From contig QMLZ01000199.1 in assembly GCA_003646995.1 (NCBI GenBank), forward strand, positions 1 to 5,774: DNA of 5,774 nt, in the 5' to 3' direction. This document shows, piece by piece, positions 1-5,421 of this stretch. The first letter of the stretch is position 1, and each line of letters opens with the position of its first letter. Source of the stretch: Deltaproteobacteria bacterium (GTDB lineage: Bacteria > Desulfobacterota > DSM-4660 > Desulfatiglandales > Desulfatiglandaceae). Under the pieces are notes generated by a model. It searched no databases and was not told where the DNA came from. It saw only the letters and a list, made by a program, of their open reading frames with translations. The translations under genes were made by a program, and so were the position numbers.

Positions 1-2
1 CC

Positions 3-1373
3 TGGAACAGGCCGGCTGAAATAACACTACCCGGAGGAAGCACTAAGACGTTTGAATACGACCCACTGATGAGGATCAAACGGATTACAGCTAAAGACCC
101 TGGTCAGAACATCATTATGGATTGCGGTTATACTTACGACAAAGTGGATAACATAGTAGGTAAGGTCACTGAGCATGGGAACTATTCATATGGGTACGAT
201 GATTTGTACAGGCTCATTAGTGTAGATAATCCTGATTTTTCTGATGAAGCCTTTAGCTATGACCCGGTTGGAAACAGGCTCACTTCAGATAGGGTTAGCG
301 GTACTTGGACCTACAATTCCAACAATGAGCTTGTAGGTTATGACGGGATAAGTTACCAATATGATGCCAATGGGAATACGATTCAGAAGGACGACAATGG
401 AGTCATCACGGAGTATTCATACGATATCGAAAACCGCCTTATTGAAGTTACAACGGATGCCCCCCAACCCACGACCTGCAAGTATTACTATGATCCCTTT
501 GGTAGGCGGCTGTGGAAGGAGGTTGATGGTACCAAAACATACTTCATGTATTCAAACGAGGGATTAGTTGCGGAACTAGATTCAGGAGGCAACGTCACGA
601 AATCCTATGGATACAAACCCAACTCAACGTGGACGACTGATCTAGTCTTTATGAAAGTCGGAAATGATTATTACTTCTACCACAATGATCACCTGGGAAC
701 ACCACAAAAGCTCACCGCGATTAGCGGGGCTGTCGTATGGAGCGCTAAATATACTTCATTCGGAGAAGCTGCAATCGATCCCACATCCACCATCACCAAC
801 AATCTCCGTTTCCCGGGGCAATATTATGACGAAGAGACAGGCTTGCATTACAACTGGCACAGGTATTATGATCCGAAAAATGGGCAATATTTAAGAAAAG
901 ACGAAGCCATTGGATATGGATCTGGTCTTTACGGGTATGCACGAGAAAACCCATTGAGCTATGTGGACTCATTAGGTTTGAGGTGTAAGCATTTTTTTTC
1001 GCTTCCAGTAAAATTCCGCATTTCCAAGAGAAACGAATGGGCGAAATGGAAGAGCTGGGAATACGAGGGCTTTAATACTTACGAGGGTGGCGAAGGTCCG
1101 ATTTTCTGGTTTAATGCGAGATGCAGGTGTGTGCGGAGAAGGTTTGGCCAAAGAATATTGCTTATAGAGGCATACGTGAAACGATTTTATTGGTGCAAGG
1201 ATAGTGGGTGTGAGGCACATATCAAAGAAGAAGCAATTTGGGAACCTCTATTTGACTTTTCAGAAGAAATTTCTGATTCAGAAAGACAAGAAGTAAATGG
1301 AGGATGGGTATTGAACGATAATCAAGCTGAGGAGAGATGCAGAGCAAAATGTCTGGAATTAAATCAGTACTAA
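3..1373 (+). CDS. RHS/YD-repeat polymorphic toxin, C-terminal part with cysteine-rich tip (5' end outside window)
   Basis: The frame is open to the left edge (starts W-N-R-P-A-E-I-T-L-P-G-G), so the ATG at 69 is internal and the gene begins upstream. The visible 456 residues carry YD repeats (YTYDKVDN, YGYDDLYRL, YDPVGNRL, YDANGNTI, YSYDIENRL, YYDPFGRRL). The RHS-associated core follows, with the DHLGTPQKL motif and the RFPGQYYDEETGLHYN...RYYDPKNGQYL block, ending at V-D-S-L-G-L (963-980). In this family the core forms a shell that encloses the toxic tip, which is released by self-cleavage near the DPxGL motif. After the junction come 130 residues of unrelated sequence with seven Cys, mostly in close pairs (CRC, CKDSGC, CRAKC), many aromatic residues and basic patches. 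I do not recognise this tip; it is presumably the toxic domain. Its 3' end overlaps the lipoprotein gene by 37 nt. The RHS identity is sure; the tip's function is unknown. Confidence 0.93.
   Translation, partial: WNRPAEITLPGGSTKTFEYDPLMRIKRITAKDPGQNIIMDCGYTYDKVDNIVGKVTEHGNYSYGYDDLYRLISVDNPDFSDEAFSYDPVGNRLTSDRVSGTWTYNSNNELVGYDGISYQYDANGNTIQKDDNGVITEYSYDIENRLIEVTTDAPQPTTCKYYYDPFGRRLWKEVDGTKTYFMYSNEGLVAELDSGGNVTKSYGYKPNSTWTTDLVFMKVGNDYYFYHNDHLGTPQKLTAISGAVVWSAKYTSFGEAAIDPTSTITNNLRFPGQYYDEETGLHYNWHRYYDPKNGQYLRKDEAIGYGSGLYGYARENPLSYVDSLGLRCKHFFSLPVKFRISKRNEWAKWKSWEYEGFNTYEGGEGPIFWFNARCRCVRRRFGQRILLIEAYVKRFYWCKDSGCEAHIKEEAIWEPLFDFSEEISDSERQEVNGGWVLNDNQAEERCRAKCLELNQY
30..980 (+). repeat. Long direct repeat: RHS core DNA, copy 1
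   Basis: Codons from L-P-G-G-S through V-D-S-L-G-L are collinear with 2068-3012, differing by about two codons in total length. Similarity varies along it. The block around YDANGNTIQKDDNG is almost identical, while other parts differ strongly at DNA level. It is a natural substrate for recombination that would swap toxin tips. Confidence 0.8.
375..404 (+). repeat. 30-bp identical segment shared by both RHS cores (copy 1)
   Basis: This segment is identical base for base to 2413-2442. It encodes the NTIQKDDNGV part of a YD repeat and is the longest exact match I found between the two cores. The flanks (GATGCCAATGG on the left) are also nearly identical. Confidence 0.85.
981..1370 (+). other. 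Variable C-terminal tip (CT1) of the main RHS protein, unknown cysteine-rich domain
   Basis: This is the coding segment after the V-D-S-L-G-L junction. RHS tips are exchangeable toxin domains, and homology to the second RHS copy stops exactly here. The 130 residues contain seven Cys, a run of Trp/Lys/Glu (EWAKWKSWEYEGF) and a basic CVRRRFGQR stretch. No nuclease (HNH, GHH, HxH), deaminase or ADP-ribosyltransferase motif was seen. Paired cysteines could form disulfides or bind metal. The toxin role is inferred from position only. Confidence 0.6.
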
Positions 1374-1804
1374 TATGCCTACTGTTGGTGTTATACTCGC
1401 AGGGAATTACTTCTTGTAAGGAGCACTCAGAAAGGTACGAATATCATAAGGATATCAAGAAATATCAAGAGTTATTAAAAGAGGATCCTAAAAACTGCTT
1501 TTATAATGAGCAATTAGCTGCCAGCTACCAAGGAATTAATAATATCGATAAGGCCATTGAACACTATCGGTTCGTGGTAGAGAATTGCCCGGACAATTTA
1601 ATAAGCATATTTGATCTAGGTGTGTGTTATTTGGTCAAAATGGATAGAGAAAAAGCACTGAAATATATGAATAAGGCGATTGCAGAGGCTCATAAGAGAA
1701 AAGAAATAAAATTGGAGCGGATGTTTATTAGGTCAAAGTCCGAATGGTTGCAGAAATGGGAATCGATCAAAAAGCTTGAGTGGAATGCAGGCAAGAAAAA
1801 GTAA
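1337..1804 (+). CDS. Small TPR-repeat lipoprotein, candidate immunity protein to CT1
   Basis: The 155-residue product starts with a short charged segment, a hydrophobic stretch (about residues 8-22, VLICLLLVLYSQ) and a lipobox I-T-S-C with Cys27. It is therefore probably exported and lipid-anchored. The mature part has two clear tetratricopeptide-like units (about 57-86, LAASYQGINNIDKAIEHY; and 90-119, FDLGVCYLVKMDREKALKYM), with a probable degenerate helix pair before them (about 38-50). TPRs bind proteins; no enzyme motif is seen. The gene overlaps the RHS tip by 37 nt, so the two are cotranscribed, the usual place for an immunity gene. AGGAG (1330-1334) lies only 2 nt before ATG 1337 and 14 nt before the in-frame ATG at 1349, so either start is possible; both keep the signal peptide. 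A periplasm-facing lipoprotein would fit a toxin acting in the periplasm. The lipoprotein/TPR call is good; immunity is inference. Confidence 0.8.
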   Translation: MQSKMSGIKSVLICLLLVLYSQGITSCKEHSERYEYHKDIKKYQELLKEDPKNCFYNEQLAASYQGINNIDKAIEHYRFVVENCPDNLISIFDLGVCYLVKMDREKALKYMNKAIAEAHKRKEIKLERMFIRSKSEWLQKWESIKKLEWNAGKKK

Positions 1805-2055
1805 TTCTTGTGGCTGATGTTCTTCTTGCCAGAATTGCCGAATGGTGATGAAGTGTTGGGAGACTGCTCTTTCCAAATTAGAGTTTGGTATTCTTAAAAC
1901 TAATCGTTTTCTACTAGATGGTTGCTTTCATTGCTTCAATATTTGATGTGGTGCTTGCGTCAACGTCTAACATATTTTGTCTGTGAAAAATTGCAGTTTA
2001 TACACCTGCTCCAACAGTGCAATCAATCAATCTATTTCAACCAACATTCCTGTAG
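1805..2055 (+). other. Spacer between the first and second RHS cassettes, no supported gene
   Basis: About 250 bp, A/T-rich, with no frame that looks coding over a useful length. The frame that becomes the second RHS copy is broken here by TGA (1984-1986) and TAG (2053-2055). The open stretch 1922-2107 in another frame ends inside the RHS homology and is out of frame with it, so it is not a gene. A weak A/T stem (ATTAG 1877-1881 with CTAAT 1900-1904) is followed by CGTTTT; it might slow transcription but is too poor to call a terminator. No promoter was identified with confidence. Confidence 0.5.
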
Positions 2056-2067
2056 CATGCAACTTTT

Positions 2068-3012
2068 CCCGGAGGGTCATCAACGGGGTACTTATATGAT
2101 CCGTTGATGAGGTTAAAGAGCACCCTTTCAAAGGCCTCGGGGCAAAATACGCAGTTGATGAGGCAGTACCGGTATTCCCCTGCAGGAAACCTTACAGAGA
2201 AGGAAACGGGGCATGGCAGCTACACCTACCAGTACGACAAGCTCTACCGCCTCATCCAAGTAGAGAATCCCACGCAAAACGACGAGTCATACACGTATGG
2301 CTTTCTTGGGAATCGTCTTAGCTCATCCTCTACCACTGGTACCTGGAACTACGATGCGAACAATGAGCTTCTGGGCTATGATAGCGTATCTTTCACTTAC
2401 GATGCCAATGGCAATACGATTCAGAAGGACGACAATGGAGTCGTCACCGACTATTCTTACAACGTAGAAGACCGCCTAGTGGAAGTTACCACCAACAACC
2501 CACAACCCACGACCAGCAATTACTATTACGTTCCCTTGGAAAGAAGACTGTGGAAAGAAGTTGGCGGTATCAGAACCTACTTTGTATATTCAGATGAAGG
2601 GCTTGCAGGAGAGTATGACTCCGGTGGCCAGGAGATAAGGACTTACGGGTGGATACCTGGTTCTGGTTGGTCCACCGATCCGCTCTTTGTCAGGATAGGA
2701 GGGATATACTACTGGTACAGGAATGACCATCTCGGTGCCCCACAGAAGATAGTTACCACCAGTGGAGCGGTGGTGTGGTCGGCCATCTACGATTCTTTTG
2801 GTAAGTGCCATATTGCAACCGAAACTATCACCAATAACCTCCGGTTCCCAGGACAGTATCATGACTCTGAGACTGGGCTATACTACAACCTGAACCGTTA
2901 CTATGACCCCACCACAGGCAGATACCTGAGAGCTGATCCATTTGGTGATGGCATCAATCTCTACACCTACTGTTTCAACAATCCCCTGTTGTTTATTGAT
3001 CCCGAGGGGTTG
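2068..3012 (+). repeat. Long direct repeat: RHS core DNA, copy 2
   Basis: Partner of 30-980, in the same orientation. Recognisable homology starts at P-G-G-S-S (2068), perhaps a few codons earlier, and ends at I-D-P-E-G-L. Exchange between the two copies would delete the first tip, its lipoprotein gene and the spacer, and join CT2 in frame to the full-length RHS protein. Confidence 0.8.
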
Positions 3013-3684
3013 TGTGCTGTAAGAACCTTTTTTACGTTAGAAAATCAGGCTAATTTTTGGGCAGGCTTTGGAGATACACTGACACTTGGCGGTACGGAGT
3101 GGATACGCGAGCAGTGGAATAAGGTTTTTTGGGATAGTACAGACGTAGTAAATTATGAGTCTGGATTTTATAGAGCTGGGAAATGGGGAGCATACGCCTG
3201 GGAAGTGGTTTTTGCGAATATTGCGGGAGTTAAGGTTCTTGGAAGAGAGGTTTTTGTTCAGGCAGTGAAAAGGGGCGGAGTAACAGGCATTGTGTCTGGT
3301 TCCCTGGATTTCATATATGAGGTAGCAAGGGGTAGATCTCTTACTGATGCTTTAAAGGAAGCTATCATAACAGGGACAACAAATGCGGTTGGCTATGGTC
3401 TTCCTGCATCAGGGATTAAGATTAGGCTTAGCATTGCAGTTGCTGTTGCTACAAATTTGGTTTTACAAAAAAATGTAACTGGAAAAGCTAATGTTAAACA
3501 AGCATTGGTAAGTGTTGCACCACCTTCCGTTGGAGGAGCATTTATGTATGCAATAGACATGGCACCAATTCCTTATGTAGGTGCTGTTGCAACTGGTCTT
3601 ATTACTGCCCCGGCGAATCTGGCTGGGAACATTTTCTTTTCAAAAAATAGTGCTGAAAAGCAGAGGAGAACAATAAGAAGATGA
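2107..3684 (+). CDS. Orphan RHS core fragment with a second, unrelated C-terminal tip (CT2)
   Basis: About 300 residues of RHS core collinear with the first copy: YQYDKLYRL, YDANGNTI, WKEVGGIRTYF, DHLGAPQKI, RYYDPTTGRYLRADPFG, ending at I-D-P-E-G-L (about 2995-3012). The homologous frame stays open back to 2056 (HATFPGGSS...YDPLMR) and is cut by TAG at 2053-2055, so the N-terminal RHS shell is missing. The possible starts TTG 2104 and ATG 2107 have no ribosome site at proper distance; the GGAGG at 2071-2075 is just the PGG codons and lies over 25 nt away. The 223-residue tip begins CAVRTFFTLEN and has a pre-toxin-like stretch (FWAGFGDTLTLGGTEWIREQ, ESGFYRAGKWGAYAW). Long Gly/Ala/Val-rich hydrophobic segments follow (SIAVAVATNLVL, PYVGAVATGLITAPANLAG), and a basic tail (KQRRTIRR) ends it. 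A membrane-active toxin is conceivable; I recognise no catalytic motif. It overlaps the next gene by 4 nt. Probably a silent cassette, or one read only after recombination. Confidence 0.85.
   Translation: MRLKSTLSKASGQNTQLMRQYRYSPAGNLTEKETGHGSYTYQYDKLYRLIQVENPTQNDESYTYGFLGNRLSSSSTTGTWNYDANNELLGYDSVSFTYDANGNTIQKDDNGVVTDYSYNVEDRLVEVTTNNPQPTTSNYYYVPLERRLWKEVGGIRTYFVYSDEGLAGEYDSGGQEIRTYGWIPGSGWSTDPLFVRIGGIYYWYRNDHLGAPQKIVTTSGAVVWSAIYDSFGKCHIATETITNNLRFPGQYHDSETGLYYNLNRYYDPTTGRYLRADPFGDGINLYTYCFNNPLLFIDPEGLCAVRTFFTLENQANFWAGFGDTLTLGGTEWIREQWNKVFWDSTDVVNYESGFYRAGKWGAYAWEVVFANIAGVKVLGREVFVQAVKRGGVTGIVSGSLDFIYEVARGRSLTDALKEAIITGTTNAVGYGLPASGIKIRLSIAVAVATNLVLQKNVTGKANVKQALVSVAPPSVGGAFMYAIDMAPIPYVGAVATGLITAPANLAGNIFFSKNSAEKQRRTIRR
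2413..2442 (+). repeat. 30-bp identical segment shared by both RHS cores (copy 2)
   Basis: Matches 375-404 exactly, in the same frame of both proteins, so a crossover here preserves the reading frame. Confidence 0.85.
3013..3681 (+). other. Variable tip CT2, Gly/Ala-rich hydrophobic domain of unknown activity
   Basis: Sequence after the I-D-P-E-G-L junction, unrelated to CT1. The first ~60 residues (GFGDTLTLGG...WIREQW, VVNYESGFYRAG) resemble the pre-toxin linkers seen in many RHS proteins. The rest alternates small-residue hydrophobic helices (GGVTGIVSGSLDF; AIDMAPIPYVGAVATGLI) with short polar linkers and ends in a cluster of Lys/Arg. Its coupled partner is an integral membrane protein, as expected if the target is the inner membrane, but that is inference. 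Confidence 0.55.
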
Positions 3685-3962
3685 GCTATCTTGAATGGAG
3701 AATCAAACACAAGGTACAAATTAACTTTATTGCGTGGTTTTTAGTCTCAACGTCAGTCTTATTTCTCTTTGTAACACCATACATATTCTATTTTATATTA
3801 GGAATGTTGATTCTATTGGAATTCATTGAGGATATTTTTGTGAAATGTCCCGAGTGCGGAAAGAGACCGGGAGGCTGGCTTTTTCAAATTGATAAAAAGT
3901 GCAGGCGGTGTGGAGCATCATTACTGGATGAGGCGAAGGACAGTGATATAGAGCACCCTTAA
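3681..3962 (+). CDS. Two-helix membrane protein with zinc-ribbon-like tail, candidate immunity protein to CT2
   Basis: A 93-residue product. The ATG overlaps the preceding stop (ATGA), giving tight translational coupling, and AGAGGAG lies at 3662-3668. The N-terminus is short and basic (EWRIKHK). Residues about 16-50 form a hydrophobic helical hairpin (FIAWFLVSTSVLFLFV, P33, YIFYFILGMLILLEFI). The tail carries C56-P-E-C59-G and C74-R-R-C77-G, a CxxC...CxxC arrangement with a 14-residue gap that is typical of a zinc ribbon. By the positive-inside rule both ends should be cytoplasmic. Its position directly after an RHS tip makes it a strong immunity candidate. Alternatives are a toxin chaperone or an unrelated small membrane protein. 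I cannot match it to a named family. The ORF is convincing; its function is inferred. Confidence 0.78.
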   Translation: MSYLEWRIKHKVQINFIAWFLVSTSVLFLFVTPYIFYFILGMLILLEFIEDIFVKCPECGKRPGGWLFQIDKKCRRCGASLLDEAKDSDIEHP

Positions 3963-4075
3963 ATAATTTGGCGCAGCTCGATCAAGTCTGCCACTTAATA
4001 CTTGGCAAAGTTGTAAAACTCAAGGATTTCCCGGACAGCTAGCCTCTTTCCAGTAGCCAGTTTTAAGAAGCCTCC
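3963..4075 (+). other. Short spacer between cassettes two and three, no supported gene
   Basis: This 113-bp stretch has stops in the frame of the next gene (TAA at 4064-4066) and no clear promoter. Read on the minus strand it shows a coding-looking phrase (GKRLAVREILEFYNFAKY, stop, VADLIELRQII), perhaps a scrap of an older gene. It marks the place where RHS core DNA upstream of the third tip has been lost or replaced. Confidence 0.4.
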
Positions 4076-4747
4076 TTGCTTTATTTGTTCTTTGATAATC
4101 CTATCTCATTTCACTCATCAATAGTTGAGATGTTTGTTTACCAGCCCCTTGCCATGGTGTATGACCTGGAGCAGATTGGTTATGCCCTTATTACTGGTGA
4201 TCTGGAGAGTTTTACACCATATAGTGATATTGGCCTGGCAGCTTGGAATGGAGCTGGTACGATTGATATTCTGGTGGGGATGGTGAAGGGTATTGGTTAT
4301 GTGCCGATTGAATTTGTACGTGCAATTGAATCGGGGGATCCAGAGAGGATAGGAGCTGCAACACTTAATGCAGCACTTCTTGCATATGGAGCGTGCAAGG
4401 CGGTAGCTGGAATTAGGGGTGCTCTTGGAGGAGGGAGACTTGGTCGAATCTCGCAAGGCGGAGTCAAGGCGAAGTCTCTGAGGAGCAGTTTCAGGAAACT
4501 GGTGGGTAACGACTATCCAACCAAATTGAATCGCGGGGGAAAACTACAACCATATGACCCTAAAACTGGACGTTTTCTATCATACAGTTCAAACTCTGGA
4601 TCAAAGCTATCTCCATTAACTAGGTTTACGTCAGGATTTGCTCAAGGCTGGGCTGAGGCTAAAGGTGCTACAGGTGCGACACCGGTTGGTTCTGCAGGGA
4701 ATATCGGATACATAATAGGAAACGCAATAGGTAGCTTGTTACGATGA
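4076..4747 (+). CDS. Orphan RHS-type toxin tip (CT3) with only a remnant of the RHS junction
   Basis: A 223-residue frame from a TTG; the next in-frame starts are ATG 4130 and ATG 4154, none with a good ribosome site. The first residues (LYLFFDNPISF) match the end of RHS cores (LYxYxxNNPxxFxDPxGL), but the DPxGL motif is replaced by HSSIVE. A pre-toxin-like region follows (QPLAMVYDLEQIGYALITGD; NGAGTIDILVGMVKGIGYVP), then an Ala/Gly-rich helix (about 93-120) ending in GGGRLG. The last ~85 residues form a distinct basic, Gly/Ser-rich domain (RGGKLQPYDPKTGRFLSY; GWAEAKGATGATPVGSAGNI; IIGNAIGSLLR), probably the active tip. No known catalytic motif was recognised. It overlaps the next gene by 4 nt. 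The missing core and weak starts suggest a stored or decayed cassette; the intact frame argues for recent use or selection. Confidence 0.75.
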   Translation: MLYLFFDNPISFHSSIVEMFVYQPLAMVYDLEQIGYALITGDLESFTPYSDIGLAAWNGAGTIDILVGMVKGIGYVPIEFVRAIESGDPERIGAATLNAALLAYGACKAVAGIRGALGGGRLGRISQGGVKAKSLRSSFRKLVGNDYPTKLNRGGKLQPYDPKTGRFLSYSSNSGSKLSPLTRFTSGFAQGWAEAKGATGATPVGSAGNIGYIIGNAIGSLLR

Positions 4748-5235
4748 TCATAATAGCATTACTTTTACTTTGTGCTTTGGGTATCGTTCTATTGGTTTAC
4801 AAGGGGATGAAAGGCCCTTCTAGAACGCTAGAGGACTTAATTGTTCCAATACAAGATTTGCTAAGACGGGGTTATGATGGGGGGATTTTACTCATAGACG
4901 TTGCTCATAAAAAGTATTTTCTCCAACTAAGGAAATATATAGTTGGGGCAGGGAATTATGGAATAGAATTGTGTTTTCCTAACTCTGACTGGTCTCACGA
5001 TGTTTTCCAAAAGCTGCGAGAGATTTGTAACCGTGAGAAGATTGAATATGTGATAACAGAAAAAAATGATACAAGCCCTATTGAGTTTCTGTGCATTGAT
5101 TTTGGGAAGGACAGTTATGCTGCACATGAATTTATAAAAAGGATAATTTTAGAGCTTTTTGGGATGGACAATAATGTTAAGCTGTTTGTCAGATTAGAGA
5201 ACGCTACGGTTGAAGATAGGCTTATTGATAGGTAA
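4744..5235 (+). CDS. Membrane-anchored small protein, candidate immunity protein to CT3
   Basis: The 163-residue product starts inside the preceding stop (ATGA), so it is translationally coupled to the tip. Residues 2-19 form one hydrophobic helix (IIIALLLLCALGIVLLVY) followed by K-G-M-K. This suggests a type I-like anchor or an uncleaved signal; no lipobox is evident, as Cys10 lies within the helix. The soluble part alternates strands and helices (GGILLIDVAHKKYFLQLRKY; IELCFPNSDWSHDVFQKLREI; IEFLCIDFGKDSYAAHEFIKRI; KLFVRLENA), a compact alpha/beta fold with acidic patches. Base composition is A/T-richer than the RHS core, as with other immunity genes. I know no name for the family; its position argues for immunity. 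The gene call is secure. Confidence 0.8.
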   Translation: MIIIALLLLCALGIVLLVYKGMKGPSRTLEDLIVPIQDLLRRGYDGGILLIDVAHKKYFLQLRKYIVGAGNYGIELCFPNSDWSHDVFQKLREICNREKIEYVITEKNDTSPIEFLCIDFGKDSYAAHEFIKRIILELFGMDNNVKLFVRLENATVEDRLIDR

Positions 5236-5249
5236 TACTAGTAATACTA
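5232..5249 (+). repeat. Tandem 9-bp direct repeat GTAATACTA
   Basis: Two adjacent perfect copies of GTAATACTA; the first includes the TAA stop of the upstream gene (5233-5235). It lies a few bases before IS-end-like sequence. It could be a trace of a target duplication or simple replication slippage. Confidence 0.6.
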
Positions 5250-5251
5250 AT

Positions 5252-5335
5252 TGTCGTTGCAACATTAAAACGTCACCTTTAATGCAAAATGAAAATGTCA
5301 CCCCTTGGTCATAAAAGAGATGCGAAATGTCCGGG
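5252..5335 (+). mobile_element. Remnant of an IS end with multiple terminal direct repeats (IS21-type)
   Basis: TGCAACATTAAAACGTCACC (5258-5277) and TGCAAAATGAAAATGTCACC (5283-5302) are direct repeats matching at 17 of 20 positions with a 25-bp period. A weaker third unit, TGCGAAATGTCC, lies at 5321-5332. The block begins with TG at 5252. IS21-family elements carry several such ~20-bp direct repeats at each end, and their termini begin with TG. No istA or istB coding sequence is present on either side within the window, so this is a solo end or a deleted element. Family assignment is from pattern only. Confidence 0.5.
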
Positions 5336-5367
5336 ATTTATCATCTAGGATATTAGGATATAGTGAG

Positions 5368-5421
5368 GAGAGCGCTCTCGCTTCGCTTGCCGGTCTTGAG
5401 CTTTGGAGGGCTCCGACCGGC
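5368..5421. repeat. GC-rich palindrome and stem-loop
   Basis: A perfect 12-bp palindrome GAGAGCGCTCTC (5368-5379) is followed by a hairpin: GCCGGTC (5389-5395) pairs with GACCGGC (5415-5421), and inside it GAGC (5398-5401) pairs with GCTC (5410-5413). This is far more GC-rich than its surroundings. No T-run follows on the plus strand, so it is not a standard terminator. It is likely part of transposon-tail or intergenic-repeat DNA. Confidence 0.6.

Noticed and set aside
69..71. ATG as the start of the first RHS gene
   Set aside because: The same frame is open and RHS-like back to the window edge, so this ATG is internal and the true start is upstream of the window.
1877..1910. Possible rho-independent terminator after the TPR lipoprotein gene
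   Set aside because: The stem is short, A/T-rich and bulged (ATTAG/CTAAT) with only four T after one C and G; too weak to annotate as a terminator.
2071..2075. GGAGG as ribosome binding site for the orphan RHS gene
   Set aside because: It lies over 25 nt from TTG 2104/ATG 2107 and is also present in the first copy as coding sequence for PGG, so it is not evidence for a start.
1922..2107. 61-residue open frame on the plus strand in the spacer
   Set aside because: It runs out of frame into the RHS core homology, has no domain or signal, and starts from a TTG without a ribosome site.
2590..2862. Minus-strand and other alternate-frame open stretches inside the RHS cores and tips (also 361-567, 664-894, 972-1220, 4118-4456, 4927-5127)
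   Set aside because: Shadows of well-supported plus-strand genes with no independent evidence of coding.
5258..5302. CRISPR array
   Set aside because: Only two to three imperfect units with 5-bp gaps and no spacer-sized unique sequence; fits transposon terminal repeats better.
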